Assembly: GCA_013368325.1 (NCBI GenBank)
Contig: JAACJK010000057.1
Span: 1,612,001 to 1,676,000, forward strand
Direction of reading: 5' to 3'
Length of the DNA stretch: 64,000 bases
Source of the DNA: Ephemerocybe angulata
Lineage: Eukaryota > Basidiomycota > Agaricomycetes > Agaricales > Psathyrellaceae
The translations under genes and the position numbers were made by a program. Of this stretch, positions 56,708 to 64,000 are shown in pieces; the first letter of the stretch is position 1; every line of letters starts with the position of its first letter. The notes beneath the pieces were generated by a model, which worked only from the letters and a program-made list of their open reading frames with translations, was not told the origin of the DNA and made no database searches.

Positions 56708-57442
56708 CGTCGTTTTTTCATCTCTTTCATCCTTGTGCTGCGTAACCAACTATGCCGCTGTTTCCCTTTCCTTTTTGCGCTGGCTCGGAACATGCTTTCC
56801 ATTCGAACTTCAACCAATCATGTACTTTTAGGTGTGCGGTATACCCCTTTCGCGTTTTTGTGTAACTGTTTTCGGTCCTTCTAGGTGAAGGACAGCGGAC
56901 CATACCACATTGCTATAGAACATCACATTCTGTCCTTTACACGGTAGTCGCAGGGACACTCTTTCCTCGATCATGTATGCCATCGAAAATTTCATTGCAA
57001 GACTGATTCGTTCCATTGTATATTACTAGGCGTTACACACACTGTATAACAGATATAGATCTCCAATGTCGTCTAGGTCCCAACCCCCACGGACGGAAAA
57101 AGCCCTCGAAGGGTAGGACTGACATCCGACATTCATTTCCCTCTCACACGCAAAACCACCTCTGAATCTCCTTGAGCCCTCAGGCCCTTGATCAGAGGAA
57201 AGTAACCCTCCAGGCCCCCATCCAACATCGAGCTTGCAGAGAGACGGTGGGGGCAGAAGAGTAAAACGTGAATGTGGAGGATCGAGAAGGGGCGGGGAGA
57301 GATTTATTTTATATAGGCCGCGGCTTGCGATCGGTAGTTGCCGTAAGCACCGCGCCGGCGCTTCAACGTTGGCCCGCTTCTGCGCTTCGGCAAAAAGAAA
57401 ACTTCCAAACTTCAAGCATCACGACGGGAAGAAGCAAAAGGT
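56708..57442. other. Intergenic, no gene seen
   Basis: 735 bases holding the 3' region of the Ser/Pro-rich gene and the sequence downstream of tRNA-Tyr. Short frames only, no conserved motif. Confidence 0.5.
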
Positions 57443-57531
57443 TCTCACTTGCCTGGCTCGAACAGGCGACCCTGAGATTTGCGAATTATCCTGTTTACAG
57501 TCTCATGCTCTTCCAGCTGAGCTAAAGTGAG
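57443..57531 (-). tRNA. tRNA-Tyr (GTA) with 16-base intron
   Basis: On the minus strand the gene folds as a complete cloverleaf: acceptor CTCACTT pairs with AAGTGAG in all seven positions, D arm GCTC-AGCTGGAA-GAGC, anticodon stem TGAGA/TCTCA, anticodon GTA at 57498-57496, T arm GCCTG-TTCGAGC-CAGGC, discriminator A. The intron (57479-57494) sits one base 3' of the anticodon, the standard place for eukaryotic nuclear tRNA introns. A box (TAGCTCAGCTGG) and B box (GTTCGAGCC) for RNA polymerase III are intact, and a run of T follows at some distance. Confidence 0.93.
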
Positions 57532-57858
57532 CTTTTCTTTGTGTATCTGCCACCCCATATGGGCGCTAAAGTAGGGACGACGAGGAGCGTCTTTTCTTTT
57601 CTTCATCTTTTTTTTGCACCAAGTCCAATTCCCACGAGGGTGGTACGTCTGTGAAGTTTGACCTGCACCAAAGATGGCCAGCACAAGCCCAGCATTACCA
57701 CGCCAACGAGATGTAACGATCGAGTTCCTCAAGGCCTTTAGCGCCCAACAGACAGATTGTAACCACCAGCCCTTATGCATTGGACGACTTTTAATGGCCA
57801 TTTCTCCATCCTCTGGAAGGTGGTCGTCCGCGTCTGTAGGGCCTCTATTAATTCCATA

Positions 57859-57890
57859 GTCTCATGCTCTTCCAGCTGAGCTGAAGTGAG
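57859..57890 (-). repeat. Partial copy of tRNA-Tyr, 5' half
   Basis: Matches bases 1-33 of the tRNA-Tyr gene with one change (GCTAAAG to GCTGAAG on the plus strand). It stops in the anticodon loop just before the anticodon; no intron, T arm or B box follows. It is therefore a fragment, not a gene. Confidence 0.9.
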
Positions 57891-57997
57891 AAGCTGAACG
57901 AACACTCATAAAAGAGTGCGCAGGATGCAGCGATTGATAGACTGACCACGCATGCCGGGCTGATAAAGTCAGCTGAATTGCCATGGGGCGTGTAAGA

Positions 57998-58027
57998 GTC
58001 TCATGCTCTTCCAGCTGAGCTGAAGTG
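57998..58027 (-). repeat. Second partial copy of tRNA-Tyr, 5' half
   Basis: Same 5' half and same base change as the copy at 57859-57890, lacking the first two bases. The sequence beyond its 5' end (ATGGGCGCTAGAGG and a T-rich run) resembles that beside the full tRNA gene (ATGGGCGCTAAAGTAGG), so flanking DNA was copied too. Confidence 0.85.
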
Positions 58028-58707
58028 TTTTTTTTTTCCCTAGATGGGCGCTAGAGGCGAGGAGAACATTTTCTTTTGTTTTTGACGAAACGGGAAGAGC
58101 TAAAAATGCGTTCCGAACTGTGCTCTTTCAGTTGGGTCCAGTTGCCCAGGGAGAGGGGGTCGCTTTGCTTCGATATGGCGACCCTGAGGAAGGCTGCATG
58201 TGTGAAGATAAGCCACGCTGCATATGGTGCGGGCGGACATATCTGTAACGTACTCGCGGGGACCATGCATTCGGTGAGTGCTCCTCTGAACGACAAGGTG
58301 GATAATTATTTGGTTTCTGGGACCAGCGCTCGAAGTTGCCCCAAGAAGTTCTCTTCTGCTCTAAGTTGACGGCATGGTTAGAGTTACTGCGACGCGGACG
58401 AGTGAAATATCGGAACCTGGGCAACAACCATGATGAGGTTTTGAATTAAGGAGTCTTCAGCATCAGTCTTTGCCGCGAGTCGGGGGTTTCCAATGGCTGT
58501 CCCACTCTTCGTACACAACGTCAATGACTCCAAACGAGTCCTGTACATATAGGCAGTTAGGCAGAAGATACGACCGAAGAGGACAAGCAACATAGTATTA
58601 TACACAAAGATCACCGAAGAATCCAACCAATACGAACGAACATATTACATATACACACAAACACAAAAATAACGGAAGAATAAGATTATAGAAAGAAAGA
58701 GGTCCGT

Positions 58708-60518
58708 TCATCGTCCCGCAAAGCTAGCAGCTGGCCCCATGAGAATAAGGCATTCTTCGTCTTCACCGGCGTGTCGCCCTCCCTTTGACGGGACCATGCT
58801 TTCGAGTGGAAGGGGGAGAGGACTCCATGACGTTGTTCGATGGTCGCCGTTGTTGTCAACAGTGGACACTTCTCTTGTCCGTCGTCGCCTAGACGCACGG
58901 ACAGAGTCATTGTTGACAGTCGTCACCGAGTCCATGACACTTCCATACAATGACATCGGGTGACGAGGCCCCAATGGTTCGGTGCTCGCAGGAGAGCCAT
59001 TGGGGTTCATCGTAGATCCCAACCCACGCCGGGTTGTGGCCCGAATGCGATATTCGGTGCGATATCTCTCCAATTCATCCTCCTCCTCAGATGGAATTTC
59101 ATTGCCATCCGAGTCGAGACGGGCTAAAGGTTCCAAAGTCAGTTCAGCGCAAAGGACGAAGATAGCTTGGACTCACACCATCCACGCCTCCGCATGGACC
59201 CTGGAGGGATTGTAGGCGGCATGTTCATGCGGTGGCCTCTCTCGAAACTCTGGATAATGGTGCGTCGGCGAGCTTGTTCCGCAACAAAGTCCATATCACC
59301 CCTCGCCCAATCGGTGGTACTTGCGCCCAAGCCAGACGACGCAAGGTTGATATTTTGGACTCGCTCAATGCCTTCGGCCGTCATATGGCGACGAACAATG
59401 TAATTCCTTCCAAAAGGAATGTCGTCGGCCATCATCAACTCGGCGTCAGTCAACGCTCGAGGTTCAGGAGGAGGAGGGGTGGGTTCGATGTAACTCTCTG
59501 GCTCTTCAAAAAGAAGGGGTCGAGCCAGAGATGGGGCAGCTGACAAGGGGCTCGCAAAGTTCTGAACGCTGGAGAAGCTCGAAAGCATCGAAAGTCGAGA
59601 TTGCCTGTCTGAGCTCCCGGTCGAACCCGTTCCGCTGTTGGACGCGGAGTCTCGGGCAGAAGGAGGCCTTGTGTCCGACCTAACAGGTCTCCTCCGCCTG
59701 GGGTCCTGCCTCCATAGTAAAGGTGGACTAGCAGGGGATGTGAGCTGCTGATGGATTTGGTTCAACCGTTCCTCAGGGCTCGGCTGCAACTGACGTTCCA
59801 CGGAAGAGAGGGCCTCCATAATCCTATCCAGTCTGGGGTTTTCAGGCCTTACCCTTGGTTGCACCGATGGAAGTGGTGTGGCGCTTGTTGTGGGAGTATT
59901 GCCCGGATCCGTACTTTGAGTAGTTCGGCGTTGCCCAGCTTGCTCCCTCGCTGCGACATGGCGACCCCTCCCTGTCAATCCGTCGTCTCTAGACTGAGAG
60001 TCATAGAAGCGGGAGCCCTGTGGTTCGAGTGGCAGTGGTTGTGGTTGAACTCTCCCAGGCGCAGGTGGCTCCATCGGTGATGCTGGGGTATCGTCTAGGG
60101 ATTGGCGAAGCGCTGATGACTGTTCTGCAAGATGAGCCAGTGAGTTCTGGGCCTGAACCGCCCTGCGAAACGAGTTGTCGTATGCGAAGAGCAATTCTTC
60201 TGTGTTCAAGGCCGTCGATGAATCCCAAGCTGGCTCCCCTGGCTCCCCTGTGAGCATGATGGCGCCATGGTTGGGTCCCAATTGATCGCGCGCCCGTGAG
60301 GTAGGAGGTTCTGGTAAACGATTCGAAAGCCGAACGAGGCTGGACCGGACTTGCTCGAGTCTCGCAAAAGCTGCGTCCAGGTCTGCAGCCGCTGTTTGGA
60401 GGGTGTTCCGTCGGGCCCTACGAATGGGCAAGGGAGGGGGGACTGCTGGAGAGGGGATGTCGCTCATTCGAGGTGATGGTGTGGTTGAGATAGGAGAAGG
60501 GTAGGAGTGGGCACTCAT
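58708..60518 (-). CDS. Pro/Arg/Ser-rich protein with coiled coil, unknown
   Basis: Exons 59177-60518 and 58708-59123 (intron GTGAGT...CTTTAG) give 585 residues; an ATG 17 codons in (MSDIPSPAVPPP) is an alternative start. Not recognised. Residues about 35-75 (QTAAADLDAAFARLEQVRSS) and 110-145 (AYDNSFRRAVQAQNSLAHLA) are helical and may form coiled coils. The middle is disordered with many Arg-Asp and Ser. A conserved-looking short part, DIPFGRNYIVRRHMTAEGIE, precedes an acidic segment (DSDGNEIPSEEEDELERYRT) and a basic-Ser tail. A scaffold role is possible; there is no enzyme motif. Confidence 0.7.
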
Positions 60519-60946
60519 TGAGCCGCGCTGATAAACCCCTACTGGCGACTATATTGCCTTCGGTTAGGTGCTGGGGTCGATGTCAACAGCCAGGGCGACT
60601 AGCAAAGGTTTAGGGGGGAGGTATGAGATTCAGAATTCGATCTCAACATACTCTGCTGTCGGGGCGGTGGAGAGGAAGGTAAAAATGGGCGGGCCAGGCG
60701 CAAGGGGATGGTGTTGGTTGAGGAGAAGGGGAAACAAGATCCCTAACGAGAGCGCTTTAGGTGGCGGTACCTAGTAACCAATTATTGATCCCGCTTATGT
60801 AGCCGCGGCAATGGCGATGATGAATCTCCAGGCCCCTTAATCAAGAAGCGTGAAGGCAAGATGCTTTGAGGGAATTGGCGTTGCATGGTGGTCTATCAAG
60901 TGAAGATGAAACTTTTGATACGGTATGAGTCTAGTAATCTAAGCCA
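60519..60946. other. Intergenic, no gene seen
   Basis: 428 bases between the Pro-rich gene start and the MFS transporter stop, mainly promoter of the former. Confidence 0.5.
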
Positions 60947-63155
60947 TTAAGCTATATTTTGTTCTGGGGACTGGGGCCCTGGGGGGGCGCGGTTGCGGCC
61001 CAAAAACACCTTCAAGCGACCAATCAATGGACGATCCCCTGTGAAGCAAGTGGCGACAAGAACTCCAAGGCCACAGAGCGCAGCTGCCAAGATAACGATG
61101 GCCTGCCAGCCTTCCTCTAGATGCGCGTACAGCTTTAAAAGATATGCAATGTTGAGCGTCCTAGTTGGATGGGAAACCACCGAGAAAACTTGCCTGACCC
61201 CCAATTACAGGGCCAACTATGAGAGTCATGTCAATGTTCCTCGAGAGTGGGATTGCACATCGGAAACATACTTGTACTCCCAGCCCCGAAAGCTGCATTG
61301 AAAACACCGTAAACGTGGGCGTCTGCGAAATTGAAACCATGTGAGGATGATACCCTTCTCAGAGGCGCCAAAACACTCACATCCAACACCCTCGATGCTG
61401 CGTGAAACAGCCGCCAGTTCAGATGTCAGCGGCGATATCACCCCTGAGCTAAAGAAACCTAGCCGGCGCTTAGATTAAAGTTCGTGGACGGCACCCTGGC
61501 GTAACTTACTGCTAAGACCAAACGCTGCAATAAAGAGGCCAAGGCGACCCTCAACGGTCATCACAGCATACCAAGGGACCCCCAAGATAAGACTTAGCAT
61601 CGTCACCCATTCCGTACCTCGTTTGTCGGATATCCAACCCGTCAATGGCGATGCTAGAGAAGATTCAGACCATGGTAAGATTGTAGTGAGTGGAACCTTA
61701 CAGAAGAGTGTCGGGACAACAGCCGCAATAAAAATGATGCCCACTTTCTCGGACGAGAGTCCCCATACAGTTTGTAAATGTACGGGGAGGGACGGCTCTT
61801 GGCTCGAATATAATGTCCTATGCACAGGGGTTGGATCAAAAGCCCCATCCTTGTTCACATCCGACTCACCCATACAAAAAGGTGATAAATGCAGCGGCTA
61901 ATGCTCGAGGAGATTTTGCCAATAGCACCATAACTGCGAAAAATGACAAGGGCTTCGTAGTTTGAACTACAGGCCCCACCGGAGTGGATTCTGCTGCTCC
62001 TCCGCTCTTGGGACCATCGGCTTCTGACCCAACTTTCTCATTACTGTCGTCTGTTTCATTGGGCAGTGCCAACGGGTTTGGCACGAAAGGATCGTATCCC
62101 CACTTCAGGGAATCCTTTCTCTCGATTACGACAAACCTTCCAAGCAAGTCCACAAAGGCAAATATCGCTCCAAAGATGAAAGGGCCACGGAAACCGAAGC
62201 GACTGTAGAGAGCTCCTCCAACTGGGGGCCCGAGAACCAAGCTGGAAGAAGGGTCGGTTATTACATAGGTACCAAGGAAGATGACCTTCACTTACCCGAT
62301 CGAAAACCCAATCATGGCAAAGCCCAGTTGTTCTTTGGCAAATATCTGTATCAGCGAGGTCCCCCGACTTCCGCAGCCACCATGACTCACGTCCTGTCAA
62401 CTGTTCCGGGGTACAGTCACACCTAGAGAAAAGTGTATGAGAGCTCGCGTGTAGAAGGAGAGGAGATAGCAAAGACGATATATCGCTCTACTCACAATAA
62501 CGCCAATCCAATGACCCATACGATGGATGAGCCTATGCCTTGAATAACTCGGGCCACACACATCACCGCGTAATTGGGCGCTTCCATAAACATGAATTGG
62601 GATCCAATAAGAACGACAAAGCCAATGATGAGGGGCCATCTTCGGGCATTATAACGTTCTGAAAGAGCTGCGATAGGAAAGGTTGCTATTGGAGTGGTTT
62701 CGACCCATTAGTTGGATGACTTGGAACTACATTGGGGAACGCACATAGAAGAAGGCCACCTGACTATAATTCTTGGTTAGTGCTTCATCCCTCAGACGGG
62801 GGACATGATAACCCACGTATGCGAAAAGAAGCCAACCCGTAAGCGCAGACACATTCTCGTAGCCCAAGTGCTCCAGCTGAAAGGGAATCACGGGGATGAT
62901 GATTGAGTACACCAGCAGGTCAATGGCAATACCTAAAATCCCAAATTTGAATTAGGCGCCAATGTGAAGCCTACAGCACAAGTGAAGGGTATCGTTGAGC
63001 TTACCAGAACCGATGACTATCGTCGTAAACCAATATGAAGCTCTCCACTCCAACCCAATAGGCCGTTTCCGGTGGCCTTTTGTTGACATCACCTCCACCT
63101 CTGCGGCTGGTAGTGGTAGTGGTAGTGGAGTCACTGGTGTCTCAGTGTCATTCAT
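60947..63155 (-). CDS. Major facilitator superfamily transporter (DHA1-like)
   Basis: Thirteen exons: 63005-63155, 62817-62932, 62745-62763 (19 bases), 62685-62496, 62391-62422, 62296-62332, 61870-62241, 61702-61817, 61510-61653, 61381-61458, 61272-61322, 61194-61216, 60947-61132; 415 residues. Membrane segments include IAIDLLVYSIIIPVIPFQL, WPLIIGFVVLIGSQFMFM, GIGSSIVWVIGLALLCDCTP, GFAMIGFSIGLVLGPPVGGA, VGIIFIAAVVPTLFS and VILAAALCGLGVLVATCF. Motif A is seen in ALSERYNARRWPL and motif C in GLVLGPPVGG, which marks proton antiporters. The long cytosolic loop is acidic (ETDDSNEKVGSEADG). The family includes drug, polyamine and amine exporters; substrate unknown. The last intron (61133-61193) is GC-AG with donor GCAAGT. 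It ends in a short hydrophilic tail. Confidence 0.85.
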
Positions 63156-63443
63156 GGTGCAGTACTAGAGACGGTGACCCTCTTGTCTCTTTTTTTCCAG
63201 ATGGATGTTGAGTCAGTGAAAGACCAGGATCATGACAACGGCCTTATAAGGCCTTATACTTCTTTTGTGAGCTTGGCAATGGGGGTGAATTCAAAAAGGA
63301 CCGCATCCGCGCCATATGGGGAGGGTAAAGTAAAGGTGCTGCCATCACTTTGCCCCTATTTCCTGAGTCCTCTAGGCTGCGTATGCAAACCTGGAACCGT
63401 CTGCCACAATTGCCTTGAACGACCCATCCTCTTCCACGTCACT
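63156..63443. promoter_or_regulatory. Bidirectional promoter, MFS transporter / DNA glycosylase
   Basis: 288 bases separate the divergent start codons. The plus-strand frame starting at 63174 crosses this region into the glycosylase exon but in a different frame and is not a gene. No clear TATA box. Confidence 0.4.
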
Positions 63444-64000
63444 ATGCCAGAGCTTCCCGGTACATCTTACTTCTGCTCGTCTCGATGTGTAATCATTACT
63501 CACCCCTCATACAGAGGTAGAAAGGGCAGCGAAACTTTTGCGTGACGTAGCCAAGGGACGTCAAGTTATGAAGGTCGACACGTTCGATGACCAGATCGTG
63601 TATGCAGGGACGACCCACCAGGAATTTGTTCGTAGCCATTAGAGCGTCGCGTGGAAGGAGCTTAACGCCTCAATAGGAGCAGGAACTGTCTGGACGCGTA
63701 GTAAAAGATGTCCAGCGTTATGGCAAGTCTCGTACAACCTCTCAAACTCCTAGGGTTCCTGCTGAACCGGGGTCGCAGGCAAGGTTTTCTACATACTTTT
63801 GGAAGGAGAAGGGAAGCACCCTGTGCTCCACTTTGGTATGACAGGCATGCTTCAGGTACATCACAACTCTATGAGGGCGTCCAGTTCCTTAGTATGAAAC
63901 GTCATCCTCTTGCCAGGTCAAGGGGAAAGCCCCGTTTTATTATAGGGAAAATGGGAGGAAGAAGGCTAACGTTGACGAATGGCCACCCAGGTTTACCAAG
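63444..64000 (+). CDS. Formamidopyrimidine-DNA glycosylase (Fpg/MutM family), partial
   Basis: Exons 63444-63459 (16 bases), 63515-63627, 63677-63722, 63779-63855 and 63917 to the window edge. The spliced N-terminus reads MPELPEVERAAKLL, the family signature whose Pro after the initiator Met is the nucleophile and the next Glu the catalytic acid. The first intron divides the Glu codon of MPELPE. Further family sequence: RVVKDVQRYGKVFYILLEGE, GKHPVLHFGMTGMLQ. These enzymes excise oxidised purines and cut the strand by beta elimination. The intron 63723-63778 is GC-AG with donor GCAAGT; only this join restores RYGKVFY. The helix-2-turn-helix and zinc or zincless finger lie outside the window, so catalytic completeness cannot be judged. 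Confidence 0.9.

Larger units (their letters stand above)
57532..58707. other. Region with tRNA fragments, no protein gene seen
   Basis: About 1.2 kb between tRNA-Tyr and the next gene. It contains the two tRNA-Tyr fragments and duplicated flanking pieces. Short frames (for example 58076-58369) show no recognisable motif. Confidence 0.5.

Noticed and set aside
57859..58027. Additional tRNA-Tyr genes
   Set aside because: Only the 5' halves are present, without anticodon, T arm or B box.
63174..63545. Plus-strand frame before the glycosylase
   Set aside because: Runs through the glycosylase first exon in another frame; the spliced MPELPE signature fixes the true frame.

Overview
The window looks like compact euchromatin from a mushroom-forming basidiomycete (Agaricomycete). 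Almost every gene is broken by several introns of about 45-60 bases. The proteins are fungal: PEX10, Mdv1/Caf4-type WD40 protein, Mgr2, TRAPP Trs31, homoserine kinase. The mobile DNA is of the KDZ class (Kyakuja-Dileera-Zisupton), which is expanded in Agaricomycetes. The gene models below were built by hand: splice sites were chosen so that reading frame, intron length and protein-family conservation agree, and phase was checked by exon lengths.

Layout. 1-13.5 kb: a Ser-rich partial gene, an acidic coiled-coil protein, a cullin reduced to its N-terminal part, an HMG-box factor divergent from it, class 1A dihydroorotate dehydrogenase, TRAPP subunit Trs31, a BTB protein and an Mdv1/Caf4-like mitochondrial fission adaptor. 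13.5-22 kb: a single-pass membrane protein, the Hsp90 co-chaperone p23, a secreted Asn-rich protein, a HAD phosphatase, Mgr2/ROMO1, PEX10 and SmE. 22.1-33.4 kb: a dynein heavy chain with the whole motor but without the usual tail. 33.5-37.1 kb: homoserine kinase and a Gln/Tyr-rich nuclear-type protein. 37.1-53.9 kb: one large DNA transposon. 54-64 kb: mitochondrial ribosomal protein L43, two Ser/Pro-rich proteins, tRNA-Tyr with two partial copies, an MFS transporter and the start of a formamidopyrimidine-DNA glycosylase.

The main discovery is the 16.7 kb element at 37134-53851. It ends in 41-base inverted repeats (39 of 41 identical), each containing three copies of an 8-base word. Inside each end lies a long array of tandem repeats (145/189-base units on the left, 158-base units on the right) that share short motifs. 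It encodes a 1034-residue KDZ-type transposase with two cysteine/histidine clusters and four other genes: an F-box-like protein, a 799-residue protein with a SUMO-interaction-like motif, and two low-complexity proteins. The TET/JBP genes known from some fungal KDZ elements are not seen. It sits between two divergent genes whose start codons lie 75 and 128 bases from its ends.

Other points of interest are the tail-less dynein, a 4-base micro-exon in Mgr2 and a 7-base one in the BTB gene, several introns that appear to be GC-AG, the truncated cullin, a tandem exon-plus-intron duplication that stays in frame, and two copies of a tRNA-Tyr 5' half. No database search was possible; identities rest on motif recognition.
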